The notes: generated by a model not told the origin, from the sequence alone. A stretch of 64,000 nt of DNA from Eutreptiella sp. 'Long Island Sound 2002' (GCA_964036045.1 OZ038402.1:11029513-11093512), one strand, 5' to 3'; positions 21,531 through 33,000 are shown, counted from the stretch's first letter. Numbers and translations: made by a program.

Positions 21531-22026
21531 GCGCACTGCGCGCGCGCGCGGTGCAACTATTTGGGCGTCTAGCCATACTGGAGACCCATACTTTGTGATA
21601 CTAGGGGGCATCATTGTTGCCACTAGCGTAGGTTTTGATGCTTCTTCCACATTGGGGATATGGCATTTTTGGATTTCCGCCCCTTTTCACACTTTTTTGC
21701 TCATCCCCACCATGGACTCCCACACTTTGGTGTGGGCCCTTGAGTTGGGGTGACGGACTGCCCGGTTTTTGCCTGACCACGGTCGAATGCCCTATGCGAG
21801 GCCGCATAACTGCTGATAAGGATGCGTGGTTGTACCACAAGTGGAAACCGGAGTTTGAGTTTCCGCATTTTGAATGATGTCTTATGTGAGGGGAAGGTAG
21901 CTTGCATTTGTCTTTAGCTAGGGCAGTTTGGGTGACCTAAATTGGGGGGCATTTGGAAGGGGTGTGCCTTGGGGTTCTTTAGGGAGGACCTACTCTAAAA
22001 GTAGCGCGCAGTGCAAGGATTCCCCC
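21531..22026 (+). mobile_element. GCGCGCAGTGC-bounded element, unit 4
   Basis: Diverged member of the 17 kb family. The left end GCGCACTGCGCGCGC follows TTAA, and the right end is GTAGCGCGCAGTGCAAGG. The interior is unrelated to units 1-3. Confidence 0.6.
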
Positions 22027-22114
22027 TTTGCATACACTTGGAATGTGGGCAGAGGTCAAGGTGCACTCATACCATGCGCGCGCGCACGTGTGTGTCGGTA
22101 GTTGTATGTGTTGT

Positions 22115-22204
22115 GCGCAAGCTACGCCCTTGTCCAAGCTACAGTGGGCGTAGGGACCGTAATAATTCCGTACAGTGGCGTAGCTTATACAAGGGGGGGG
22201 GGGC
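22115..22204 (+). repeat. Short hairpin element family 1, complete copy
   Basis: The clearest copy. AAGCTACGCC at the left is inverted as GGCGTAGCTT at the right. The internal 8-bp stem CTACGCCC (22,122-22,129) pairs with GGGCGTAG (22,146-22,153) around TTGTCCAAGC. The right end runs into poly-G. Total size is about 90 bp. Confidence 0.75.
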
Positions 22205-22650
22205 TAGTCGTCCAAACATGAGGACGAATTTGTTCCCATGGCCTATAAATGAGGTCAAAATTGTGGAAAATGCCACAAAAACACAGAGTGACTAGTGCAA
22301 TTCATTTGGACCGCCACGCCAGATGTTCCTAACAAAAGCCCTATGCCACAAAGTGGAGAGGAATTGAATGGCTACACAACCCCTACCTTCTAGGGTGCCG
22401 ACTAGTTCCTTTTGCCTATCATGCCCTTGATGAGGTTCGGAAACACTCAAGTGACGTTTTTGGTTCAGGCATATGTGATAATGTGTTCAATGAATGGGTC
22501 GTTGTCCCCAGTGTAACACACCGCTTTGGCAAACTCTTGAAGCCAATATGTTGCCGTTCTCCGAGGCCACACAGGCTCTTCACCACCCTACCGAACTCTG
22601 GGTAGGTTCCTTTCAAAAATGCATCAAAATCATGCCGTGTTTCACAGGGT

Positions 22651-23560
22651 TACAATATCTCTCAGGGACGATAACATTTGCGCCAACGCGGTGGGTTTTC
22701 AAGGGTTGGTGCCATTGTTGCCTCATTTGAGTCCACTGGGTGTCCCGTAGGTAGGGGTATGTGGGGTATATTCAGAAAGCCCTTGAAAAGGGCTATTTGG
22801 AACACTCTGCATGTTCTACTGACAATATGTTTGAGAATTTTGTCCGTTTCGGACGGTGCCTGTGTTGCTTGCTGCCTCCTTTGTCAACAGGCAGCCACCA
22901 TGTCCGCATATACATTCACTCCACGGGCTCTTGCCTCCCTAGATGCACCCCAAAAACCTTTGGACAAGGCACATGCGGCAGTTGCCACCCCCCTCAGCCC
23001 TATGAAAAGTCCACAGGAATAGGCCGCGGGCAACTCATGACGTGCCTCGATCATCAGTGAGACCATTGCCTGGCGCAAGGTCCGGCTGACCAAACAGCGC
23101 AACATGGACCTGACAACTGACGGTCTGTGGGCCATGTCTCTCAACACGGGGTCGGTGCCAGTCAAGGCACGCAGGCTGCAGCATTGGGAAAAACTGAAAC
23201 AATATGTTCCAATTCACAAGCAGGAGGATGTGTGCCCCAATGGGGTCCCTGCCCTTGTGGAAGGGGGCAACAATGAGGACGATTCGGATTCAGAATAATT
23301 CAGTGGTCCCTTGAGCATTGCTCTGTCTTGTGCATTGTCCAATTTGCAGCTCTGTTTACTCAAAAATGTGACCACCTCCCCCCCCCCAACCCATACATTT
23401 AAATGGCCTTTTCTCACAGGTTACGGAAAGTTTACACATACCCCCCCCCCCCCAAAGGGACGAAATTTTGGCGCATTGGACCAAAAGTTTACAAACCTCA
23501 GGAAAAGTGCCAAAACCCACCGTGTTGGCGCACTATGAATGTCCCCAAGAGATATTTCCA
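22651..23560 (+). mobile_element. TIR element carrying a small gene, copy 2
   Basis: The ends at 22,651-22,700 and 23,509-23,560 form an imperfect inverted repeat: AATATCTCT, GGGAC, TGCGCCAACGCGGTGGGTTTT-type core. The interior follows the same order as 12,592-13,578. Confidence 0.7.
22900..23298 (+). pseudogene. Paralogue of the TIR-element small gene, interrupted
   Basis: An ATG after TTTGTCAACAG opens MSAYTFTPRALASLDAP in the same frame as the C-terminal part, which ends DDSDSE at 23,298. A TAG at 23,020-23,022 and a TGA at 23,038-23,040 interrupt it, or lie in an unspliced intron. Conserved W-x-K-V and HW-x-K motifs match the intact copy at 12,858. Confidence 0.5.
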
Positions 23561-23678
23561 ATGCGCCTCCCAGGGTTTTTTTGGGGGGGTGAGGTAGGCT
23601 GGCGAACCCTGCTCACTAGAAGGTGGGAGATAGCTCTTAGAACCGAAGATCAAAGCTGTTCAATTATCTGATTGTCCC

Positions 23679-25264
23679 ATGGAACGCCAGATGGCTGAAA
23701 TAGCACGTAGCGAGGACACGCTAACATACCAAGGTTTTGCTTGTGCCCCCCCCCCCCCCCCCCAACTATCTTGGCTATGTAAGCTCCTGGGCTATGTATC
23801 CTACCCCTATGATTTTGAGCCTAGGCAGGAACAGAAAGTATGGAAAGCATGGTGGCGCTGCAATCTTCCATCAGATTTGAAAGACTTTGTCCATGCCGCC
23901 CTGTGGCAACGCCTGCCAGTCGGGCACAGACAGGCAAACTGGAAGCCACTCGAAACCTGTTGTCCCCTAGACGGCTCCCTAGAGACAGTACGGCACTCCC
24001 TACTACACTGTCGATACCTACCAGTGGCCTATGACACCATAGCCAAATGCTTCCTAGACTGGGATTCGGGAGTCCTAGGCATTCAACGACTGATTGACAG
24101 TGAGTGATCCAGCCAGTTCACTTCAAACCCCCGTTGGCATCCTTGCCTGGACTGCTATTTATGCCTCATGGCTGGTCCGTTGCACTGTAAAATACCATCC
24201 GGAGGCACGTCATACCTTCCAATTCTTTTTAAAACGCTGGTTGGTGGTGCTGCGCTCGCTTGCACAAGCGCGGTGCTATACACACATTTCTGTGGATCAA
24301 ATAAAACTTTTCATTGCGGGCATTGAATCTTTGCAACATGGAGCCCTCGCACACCCATCCCTCATCATCACCCCCCCCCCCTCCCCCGCCCCCACCGGCG
24401 GCGGCCAAGGCTCAACGCCGACTGGAACGCAAACAAGAACGAGCATCAGAGCTGGAGCAGTTGCTTCCCACACTTTCAAATGAAGGCTACACGCTAGTCT
24501 TCACCGATGGCTCGTCCGAGTTAGTCCCTGGCATTGGTAGAGTAGCAGGCTATGGAATTTTCTCCTCTGATTTATTGTCCATCTCCGCTTACGTTCCAGT
24601 TCACCTACGTCAAACCAATAACACAGCAGAGCTCTTTGCAGTGCTCCGCGCTATTCAATTATTGCCGCCTGGGCGGTATGCCTTTTGTTCTGATTCTTCC
24701 TACGTAATTCTAGGTGCGAGCGGTGCGGCCAGGCGCTGGAAACTGCGCGGTCGGACAGGCTCCTCCGGCCCAGTGTCCAATGTCGAAATCTGGGAGCAAC
24801 TCCTCCGCGAACTAAGCCAGCCAGGCAAAACCATTAAATGGGTCAAAGTCCCGTCCCATGTCACAGTGGAGGGCAACAACGAAGGAGACCGGCTGGCGGA
24901 CCTAGGCCGCCTCTCCAGCCCACTACACCCCATACTGCACACACCAAGCACCTTTTCTGATTTTTAAGCACCACTGTTCACTCCTCTCAAGAAGGCACGT
25001 TTTGCAGCTACATCAACTCATGAACTGTCTGAAGTCTCACGACAAATTATCTTTCAATCCCCAGCAGCAGTACGTTTTTCCTCCGTCACCGCAAATGACA
25101 TCCTCAGATCACTAGACCTGGAGCCTTTATCTGACTCTGACGAGTCGGGTACCATATCAGATTATAGCGACTCTGACACCGTCACCGCCGACGACGACAG
25201 TGACACTGACAGTGCCTACAGCACTGACGTTAGCGATACGAGAAAACGACGTCTCAGCCTATAG
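23679..25264 (+). pseudogene. LINE 3' half: zf-RVT linker, RNase H, acidic tail
   Basis: The 5' part (23,830-24,090) reads as the post-polymerase linker with W-x-R-x-P-V-G-x-R, CCPL and ETVRHSLLHC, the zf-RVT Cys/His signature. The frame changes near 24,100 and again at the poly-C run 24,371-24,389. An RNase H domain follows (24,480-24,930): FTDGSS, NNTAELFA, CSDSSY and VPSHV..GD..AD supply the catalytic acids. A TAA at 24,965 is followed in the same frame by about 99 more codons to 25,264, rich in SD/DSD and ending RKRRLSL. The reverse transcriptase is absent, so this is 5'-truncated. It is the same family as 48,937-51,327. Confidence 0.8.
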
Positions 25265-25308
25265 ACTTCTCACTAAGTTCTGAATTCTTCCCCCCACAAA
25301 GACAGTAT

Positions 25309-25393
25309 GGGAGGCAGTGTGGTATAGTGGTTATCATCGTCAGCTGTCGTCACGTAGATCGCCGGTTCGAACCCGGCCTGTAGCAGTGCTCCC
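25309..25393 (+). other. tRNA-like module with a perfect T-arm
   Basis: A box TGGTATAGTGG (25,320-25,330) and B box GGTTCGAACCC (25,364-25,374) are 33 bases apart. GCCGG-TTCGAAC-CCGGC is a perfect T-arm. The acceptor stem does not pair properly and the anticodon arm is unclear. It is closest in feel to tRNA-Asp/Glu-like genes or a tRNA-derived SINE head. It follows the LINE 3' end by 45 bp. Confidence 0.55.
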
Positions 25394-25610
25394 CCCCACC
25401 GGCCTCGCCCGACCGGGGACTGGGGCCCCTCCCGCTTCTATCTATTTTTTCACATTGGCCTGATCTATTTTCTTACTGAGCTGCTTTAGTTTCGTACACC
25501 ATCATCCTCAAGCAAAAATGTGCCCGGGCACCTGTGCGCCCCGCCACCGCCCACGCCCGATGGGAGGCTGCCACCCCACCCGTTGCTTGCCTTTGCCCGA
25601 GCCGCCGGCT

Positions 25611-25685
25611 CGGGCAGCGGGGTTCGAACCTGGGACCAGCGAAGCTGGAGTCCAGGGTGCTTCCACTGAAGCACGGGGCACCTCA
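25611..25685 (-). other. tRNA-like module facing 25,309-25,393
   Basis: Minus-strand A-box-like GTGCTTCAGTGGAAGC (25,674-25,659) is followed by B box GGTTCGAACCC. The sequence between the two modules contains a strong palindrome, GCCCGAGCC / GGCTCGGGC (25,595-25,615). The T-stem is incomplete. Confidence 0.5.
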
Positions 25686-25699
25686 CCCGACATATGGTC

Positions 25700-27200
25700 C
25701 CACAAACACACAGCCAGTCAGCTCGCACGTAACACAGTGAATGCATACCTCCCCCCTTTTTTTCTCTTTTTCTCCAGCAGGAAAACAGAAAGTCGTATAG
25801 TTAGGCCAAAGGAGTGCATCAGGCTATCGGCCCTGTGAATCACTGCGGCACATCAACATCAACACAAACGCATCTTGAGGGCGTGGCCGTTTTTCATGCA
25901 CCATCTAGCTCAGCAACACACAGGTATTGATCTTTAGTGGTTCGCCGTCCACAGGTTATATAACAAATGCAGCTGCCACTGGCACCGCTGATTGAAATCT
26001 TGTACCTACTTGTTGTACATAGAGTAGTGGAGCACCCCAACCAAGAAGGGGACACAAGCATTTGTGAGAGAACCTCTGGACTAATGGCTGAAAGTGTCTA
26101 TGGCGGGGACATTCAGTCGATCAGCACCGACCATTGATCCCCCAACTATCTTGAACTGCTGAAAGCAGGCCCGGCATGCAAGTTGAACATTGCTTTGCAT
26201 GTTGTTTCCGGGTACTCCAGCGCATGGTGAATTGGTTGGTCCCCATAGACTATCGTGTCCCTTGTTGCCAGACACATATTGGCCCGAATTGACACACTGG
26301 TCTGAAGCTCTATGGACGACTGAAACAATGAATGAAACACTGGGTTAGGGAGTTCATTGGTTCATTTGGCTCAATACGAGCGTGATGTCGCCATCAATAT
26401 GGTGCGAAATAGTGACAGTGACAGTAGCCCGGCGCGCGCTCAGCGCTCTTCTTTTGTGCCAACTATTCCGATTTTAGCCCCAATTTTGCCCTCTAGAGAA
26501 ACCCTGGTTTCGAAGAAACCACAGTTTGGCACCACTGACCTAACACACAGTGTGTTCTCTTTTCTGTACTGTTTATTGGGTGGAACACATGTCACATTTG
26601 TCCTGCAAGGCGAATTCATGGATTTGGTCCTACGTTGCGCACTCTGTAGGGAAGGGTTCGTGGTTGATTCTGGTCTGCTTGGGGGGTTCGGCTGAATTCC
26701 GCTTCCTGATCTGAGCACCCAGCGGCATACAGACGCAAATTCAATTGACGGGCGGGAGTGCGTTGCATTGTTTGTCCCCAGTCTGTGGGTCCATACACTC
26801 TGCACAATAATTTCCGTTGCATTGTGGGAGTGTGCTTATGTGCATACCTTGACCTCATCCCCTCCATTATCTTTCATGGCACCCGCGTTGCTTGTGGTGG
26901 CGGTCCCGTAACTGCAGGAGCTCAGCAACACAGCAACAGTACAGTGTAGTGGGGTGGACAGCTGTCCAGGGGGAGGGGGGGGTGAGGGGCAGCTGTCCAA
27001 GGGGGGCAACCATTGAGCGGCATCCACCAAAAGTTAGGCTGCACCTGCAAAGCTGAGTACCATCCACCGAAAATTAGGCCGCACCCGCAAACAGTTGCAC
27101 ACCAGTGACCCAACAGTCCAGGTAACCTGTTTATGGTTGCGGTGGGCACGCCAACAATTGGGTCACATGCACCATCGCTGATTCCCCTGGGACAGGGAGG
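25700..27200. other. Unassigned; one short repeat
   Basis: I find no gene here. A segment at 26,480-26,560 (GAAACC, CAGTTTGGCA, CACTG, CACAGTGTG) resembles 11,690-11,745, indicating another dispersed repeat. Confidence 0.35.
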
Positions 27201-27214
27201 GGGGGATTTGAGGT

Positions 27215-27430
27215 CCGCTTTTTTCGCAATTTCCCGCAATTTCCCGCAATTTATAGCAATTTTCCACAAATTTCCCGAAATTTTTCTGACTTCCTCATCT
27301 TCCGTGCCTGTTGGTGCCCCTTGCTGTCAATGGTGAACCATACTGGTGTGCACAGGTGTGCACAAAGGGTTGCTTACAGTATCGCAATTTCCCCGCAATT
27401 TCCCCCTAATTTTCCTGCAATTTCCTGCAA
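27215..27430. repeat. GCAATTTCCC minisatellite
   Basis: Two clusters (27,225-27,290 and 27,383-27,432) of 10-11 bp units (GCAATTTCCC, GCAATTTCCCC, CTAATTTTCC) are separated by unrelated sequence. Confidence 0.75.
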
Positions 27431-27639
27431 TTGGATTCGACCCCCCCCCCCCCCCGACCGCAATCCCCCCCCACCCCCCTGCCTGTGACTTGCATGGCAC
27501 TGTTTGTGGGACCTCCAAGCAGGGTTACCAAGCAAAGCGCTGAGCATCGCACGTTGCTGGGCGCTCGGTCGGGTCCCCCATGGCAACCCGATTTGGAGGA
27601 CCCACGACCAATGCCCATGCAGGTCATAAGTTATCACGC

Positions 27640-27725
27640 CACGCAGGGCAGGGGAGGGGGGGGGGGGGTATGGGGGGGGGTATGGGGTGGTATGGGGGGG
27701 GTATGGGCTGGTATAGGGGTGAGCG
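27640..27725. repeat. GGGGTAT(GGG)n minisatellite
   Basis: G-rich units GGTATGGGGGG and GGTATGGGGTGG are tandemly repeated. Confidence 0.85.
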
Positions 27726-28344
27726 GGGGTCCGTGCGGACTATCATGCGTGTCATCTGTGCACTGCGTTGGCCCTCCCCCGGCCCGGGGACCGCAGTTCC
27801 CCCGCATATGCATGTCCACAGTCCCCGCCTTTTCACCCGCTGCCAATGGCATGTACCCCCCGTCAAAATTTGGTGCCGGTGGATGTCTTGCGATATGATC
27901 CCGACCTCGTGCCCCTGGAGGCCTCTGCGACTCAGACACAGGTACGCCCCCCTGCCCTGACGACTGCCCTTGGGCCGTTTTGTTGGTGACGTCCCAGAGG
28001 TCATGCGCGTGCTCACCCAGGGCCAGGGGGTTCTGGATCCCCAGGGGTGCCCTGCAGCTGCAGACGTGTGCATTCCATGCCCTACTCACAGAGGACACAC
28101 ACACACATCGTGAGGGAAACCGGAAGCGAAAAATGTGGATAGACACGCATGCATGCGCGCCCAAAACACACCGCCATAGAAAGTCGGGCAGTAAATGCAC
28201 GCAATACGGCCAAACAGACAAATACATATGAGGTATCGCAAATACCGATCAACTGGAACATTAACTGGGCCCTGTTCCAATCAATTTTGCCGTGGCACGT
28301 GAGAAATCGGCGGTACACCCCAGATCCCGCATGAGTCTTCTTTC

Positions 28345-28455
28345 CAAACGGTGGGGGCGCACCGTGCGCTGTGCCCGCGCTGTGCGCGCGCTGTGCGAAA
28401 AGTCGGCTGTTTCTCACCCCCGGTAGCCACGGGGTCCCGGGGTCCTGATTTCTGC
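28345..28455 (+). repeat. GTGCGCTGTG..CCCCCGGTAGCC repeat, copy 2
   Basis: Second copy of the repeat at 16,629-16,720, with an extra CGCGCTGTGC unit. Confidence 0.75.
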
Positions 28456-28496
28456 ACCCCCGATGCGGTTTGGAATGGATCATGCATGCCTCTGTA

Positions 28497-29089
28497 CCCC
28501 CCCCCCCCCTTGCGCAAGCACTGCCTTGTCTAAGCACATGAGCCCGTGTTACCGTCGTTTTGGTGGAGTTTTCTGACCACGGTTTTTATGGCTAGAAATG
28601 GAACATTGCGCAATTGTGCTTCGCTTGTAGAGGGAAAGGGGGGCTGCATCATGCTTCTGGTAGTTCCTCCTGCTCATACCAACATTCTGCTTCCAATTGC
28701 AACCCAATGCTGTCTGTTTTGATGCTATTTTCAGCCATGGCTCAGTTTGCTACACGTGGCATGGTTGTTAGGTACATCCGGTCCACCAGTGAACATGTCT
28801 CCGCAACAATCGTTGGTCCTTCTACTCGTGGGGATGATTTCTTTCATGTGAAGTACATGCGGAATGGGCATGAGCTTCAGCATCATGCTCCTATGGACCG
28901 TGTCCTTTTCCCAATCTGCAGCCCTTCCCCAGAACCTTCAGAGCCCTCTCCAAAACGGGGGCGATCAGCAACGGTGACACATGTTTTTTTGGTACCGCCC
29001 GTCGCGCGCAAGCACGGGCTTGTCTAAGCACGGGAGCCCGTGTTACCGTCGTTTTGTTGACTTTCAGGGTGCTTGCGCAAGGGGGGGGG
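28497..29089 (+). mobile_element. Poly-C/poly-G bounded TIR element with a small gene
   Basis: The left end is poly-C then CTTGCGCAAGCAC (28,509-28,521). The right end is its exact inverse, GTGCTTGCGCAAG, followed by poly-G (29,069-29,089). The left segment is repeated directly at 29,004-29,062, where CACGGGCT and AGCCCGTG form an 8-bp stem around TGTCTAAGC. The element contains the frame at 28,737-29,027. Confidence 0.6.
28737..29027 (+). CDS. Small protein with a Tudor/chromo-like beta-rich segment
   Basis: The ATG follows an acceptor-like GATGCTATTTTCAG. The 96-residue frame starts MAQFATRGMVVRYIRS and continues through ATIVGPSTRGDDFFHVKY and MDRVLFPI, a pattern of alternating strands that resembles small barrel domains (Tudor, chromo or SH3-like). 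A Ser/Pro/Glu-rich stretch with PKRGR follows. The last codons read into the element's terminal repeat. The fold is a guess from pattern only; no catalytic residues are seen. It is probably cargo or an accessory protein of the surrounding TIR element. Confidence 0.4.
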   Translation: MAQFATRGMVVRYIRSTSEHVSATIVGPSTRGDDFFHVKYMRNGHELQHHAPMDRVLFPICSPSPEPSEPSPKRGRSATVTHVFLVPPVARKHGLV

Positions 29090-29170
29090 TAGGTGGGTGG
29101 TTTGCAGGGGTGCTCCCGGGATAAGCAGCGTAATAATTGGCGCTGTGCGCGCACTGTGCGAACACGCCCC
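29089..29170 (+). repeat. Dispersed GTAGGTGGGTGG..CAG repeat, copy 3
   Basis: It abuts the poly-G end of the preceding element and matches 9,225 and 16,828. Confidence 0.65.
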
Positions 29171-29691
29171 CGTTGTTTGATTTTCAGCGCAGCATCACAT
29201 TTTATGGGATGCTGTCATGGCGTGGCAGTCGCATCCCACTGCGTCCGCTGGTGACAGGGCTGTGCATCAGCAACAGGAGCTGGTCTTCGCCCCAGACACG
29301 CATTAGAACAAAAAAACTGTCACCCCCCCGGCCCTCCCCGGGTCCAACCCTCCCCCCCTCTCCTCTCCTTCCACGTCACCTGAAAAAAATCACCTCGAAG
29401 AGAGGTTGTTAGATCAAGCGCAGGCGCGGGCGTCATATACCCCCCTTTTTTGGGGTCATTCGCGTAGCATACCCCAAGGCATGATATTGGATGTCCAACC
29501 CCTTGTAAAATCATTATTTTGCCCAATAAGACCATCCCCAATGGGATTTTTGATTCTGAGGCTTCTACCCCCTAAAACTGGATATCACTTTTTTGAGGGG
29601 GGGGTGGGGGGGGTGGGTGGGGGGGGGGTCAAAAGTTTTTGCTTAATAGGCTACAAGCAGTGGGGACGCACGGTGCTGGTAACACCGCCAG

Positions 29692-29757
29692 CGGTCCAAT
29701 GGTAACGCAGCCGATACCAGATGTGCAGGCGTCGGTCCGAATCCTGGTCTGCTGACT
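29692..29757 (+). other. tRNA-like module in element B
   Basis: A-box-like GGTCCAATGGTAACGC (29,693-29,708) and B-box-like GGTCCGAATCC (29,733-29,743), with only 2 bp of T-stem preserved. Confidence 0.5.
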
Positions 29758-29782
29758 TTAGCGCCGCCGCCGGCGGCGGCGC

Positions 29783-29865
29783 AAAAGTGGGCAGATTGGG
29801 GTTCGAACCGCAGACCACACGGATGCCGGTCGGCTGCGTTTCCACTCGGCCGCTACTTGAATTGC
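29783..29865 (-). other. tRNA-like module facing 29,692-29,757
   Basis: On the minus strand, GCGGCCGAGTGGAAACGC is followed by the B box GGTTCGAACCC. The two modules share AACGCAGCCGA and flank a perfect (GCC)n/(GGC)n palindrome (29,761-29,781), so they are diverged inverted copies of one sequence. Confidence 0.55.
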
Positions 29866-30017
29866 GACTGACGGCCTCCCTGCTGCTTGGTGCCGCATCT
29901 GCCACTGACAAAAAACCCAAACTGTGTGTATCTGTCTGACTGCCTGCTTGCTGGCTCGGGGACTGATTGGCTGACTGTCAACCTCTCTTCGAGGTGCACT
30001 GCCGAAGGCAATAGAAT

Positions 30018-33000
30018 CACCTCGCAGAGGTTGTTAGATCAAAGCCAGGCAGGCGTATATAGGGGAAAACGCCACATACCCCCCCATTTTGGCTTTTTTG
30101 GGCCTATTCGCGTACCCTACCCCAAGGGGTTGAATTGTTAGTTTAACCCCTTGTAAAATCATTATTTTGTCCAATAAATGCATCCCCCAATGAGTTTTTG
30201 GTCCGGACCCCCCCAGACCCCCCCCCACCTGAAACCCACTTTTTTTGAGGTTTTGAGGGAGGGGGGGTGGGGGTGGGGGTGGGGGGGTGGGGGGGGGGTC
30301 AAAAAATGACCCCCCCTTTTTTTTGGGTCGAAAATCACAAATCACCTCGCAGAGGTTGTTAGATCAAAGCCAGGCAGGCGTATTATATGGGGAAAACGCC
30401 ACATACCCCCCCATTTTGGCTTTTTTGGGCCTGTTCGCGTACCCTACCCCAAGGGGTTGAATTGTTAGTTTAACCCCTTGTAAAATCATTATTTTGTCCA
30501 ATACACGCATCCCCCAATGAGTTTTTGGTCCGGACCCCCCTAGACCCCCCCCACTTGAAACCCACTTTTTTGAGGTTTTCAAGGAGGGGGTGGGGGGGGG
30601 GGTCGAAAATGACCCCCCTTTTTTTGGGTCGAAAATCATGAATCTTTTGGTTTTTTTCGATTTTGAGCCGAAAAAGTGTTTCCGGGTCCCGACTCTATGG
30701 GGTTTGTATGGGGCGGAGTGGGACGAGCGCTTATGCAGTTTATGCACTTTTCAGCCATTTTTGGTATGTTGGCGGTTTTGGCGACCTTGGTGACCCCGTG
30801 GTACCCACTCTGAGGGGTCTGAGTGGGGATGTTGTGACAGTATATGCCTACTAGGATACGGAAGGACGTTTTTTGCAGTCTCTAGCCTTGCCTAGGGCCG
30901 TTCACAACCCGTGCCGAAGACGCGAAATGACTGTTTCCGACAATAATGGCCTAGTGAATGGGCCAGTACACAACCTGCTTATGCAATTTTTCACCCTGGG
31001 CAACTCAAAAATCGAAGTTTTCGAAACTTATTTTTATGATATTGTGACCACCTAAAATGGCCATCCAAGGTATGTAAAGCATGTTTTCCGCTGTATTTAC
31101 ATGATTTTCACCCTATTGGGGTATTAGGTCCAGGGGGGGGGGGTCTCCCAAGGGATTGGTACACAACCTGCTGGTGCAGTTTTTCACCCCGGGCAGCTCG
31201 AAAATCGAAGGTTTCGAAATCTGTTTTTTTGATATTGTGACCACCTAAAATGACCATCCAAAGTATGCAAAGCATGTTTTAGGCCGTATTTACCCATTTT
31301 TCACCCCATTTGGGTATTGGGCGCACGTGGGGGGGTCTCCCAAAGGATTGGTACACAACCTGCTGGTGCAGTTTTTCACCCTGGGCAGCTCAAAAATCGA
31401 AGTTTCGAAACTTGTTTTTTTGATATTGTGATCACCTAAAATGACCATCAAAGTTCTGTAAAGCATGTTTTAGGCCGTATTTACATGTTTTTCACCCTAT
31501 TTGGGTATTTGGGTATTACCTCCGGGGGGGGGGGGGGGTTCCCCAAGGGATTGGTACACAACCTGCTAATGCAGTTTTTCAACCTGGACAGCTCAAAACT
31601 CGAAGTTTTCGAAACTTGTTTTTTTTGATGTTGTCATCACCTAAAATGATCATCCAAGCTATGTAAAGCATGTTTTAGGCCGTAATTACGTGTTTTTCAC
31701 CCTATTTGGGTATTGGGTTGGGGGGGGGGGGGGGGGCTCCCAAGGGATTGGTACACAACCTGCTTATGCAGTTTGTCACCCTGGGCAGCTCAAAAATCGA
31801 AGTTTCGAAACTTGTTTTTTTTGATGTTGTCATCACCCGAAATGACCATCCAAGCTATGTAAAGCATGTTTTAGGCCGTAATTACGTGTTTTTCACCCTA
31901 TCTTGGTATTGGGTGGGGTGGGGGGGTCTCCTAGGGGATTGGTACACAACCTGCTTATGCAGTTTTTCACCCTGGGCAGCTCAAAAATCGAAGTTTTCGA
32001 ACTTGTTTTTTTGATACCGTACTCACCTAAAATGACCATCCAAGGTATGTAAAGCATGTTTTAGGCCGTATTTATGTAGTTTCCACCCTATTTTGGGTGT
32101 GTGTTGCTCGGTGTAGATTCTCTGCGAGGTGGACTTGCCGAAGGCAATAGAATTTTTTGGTTTTTCTGATTTTGAGCCGAAAAAGTGTTTCCGGGTTCCG
32201 ACTCTATGGGGTTTGTATGGGGCGGAGTGGGACGAGCGCTTATGCAGTTTATGCACTTTTCAGCCATTTTTGCTATGTTGGCGGTTTTGGCGACCTTGGT
32301 GACCCCGTGGTACCCACTCTGAGGGGTATGAGTGGGGATGTTGTGACAGTATATGCCTACTAGGATACGGAAGGACGTTTTGTGCAGTCTGTAGCTTTGC
32401 CGAGGGCCGGTCAAATGCCCGTGCCAAAGACGCGAAATGGCTATTTCCACCAATAAAGGCCTAGTGAATGGGCCGGTACACAACCTGCTTATGCAGCTTT
32501 TCACCCCGGGCAGCTCAAAAATCGAAGTTTTCGAACTTTGTTTTTTTGACATTGTGACCACTCAAAATGATCATCCAAGGTATGTAAAGCATGTTTTAGG
32601 CCGTGTTTACATGTTCTTCACCCTATTTGGGTATTGGCCGCCTGGGGGGGGGGTCTCCCAAGAGATTGGTACACAACCTGCTTATGTAGTTTTCCACCCT
32701 AGGCAGCTCAAAAATCGAAGTTTTCGAAATCTGTTTTAATGATATTGTGGCCACCCAAAATGACCATCCAAGGTATGTAAAGCATGTTTTAGGCCGTATG
32801 TACATTTTTTTCACCATATTTGGGTATTAGGTCCGGGGGTGGGGGGGTCCCAAGGGATGGGTACACAACGTGCTTATGCAGTTTTTCACCATGGCCAGCT
32901 CAAAAATCGAAGTTTTCGAAAGTTGTTTTTATGATATTGTGGCCACCTAAAATGACCATCCAAGGTATGTAAAGCATGTTTCAGACCGTATTTACGTGTT

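Larger units (their letters stand above)
29391..30017 (+). mobile_element. Helitron2/HINE-like element B
   Basis: Left CACCTCGAAGAGAGGTTG (29,391-29,408) is exactly inverted at 29,979-29,996. Only the right side continues into the hairpin TGCCGAAGGCA and ATAGAAT (to 30,017). The next element begins at 30,018 with CACCTCGCAGAGG and no spacer, a head-to-tail junction. The interior holds two convergent tRNA-like modules. Confidence 0.65.

Noticed and set aside
17135-22026. CRISPR-like array from the regularly recurring GCGCGCAGTGC motifs
   Set aside because: Spacing is 350-800 bp and irregular, the flanking repeats are long, and this is a eukaryotic mosaic of elements.
25309-25393. Functional tRNA gene
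   Set aside because: A and B boxes and the T-arm are good, but the acceptor stem does not pair and no convincing anticodon arm exists, so it is listed as tRNA-like.
30080-30100. CCATTTTGGCT resembling part of the dinoflagellate spliced leader
   Set aside because: Only 11 bases match, it lies inside a satellite repeated five times, and the rest of the leader and its donor site are absent.
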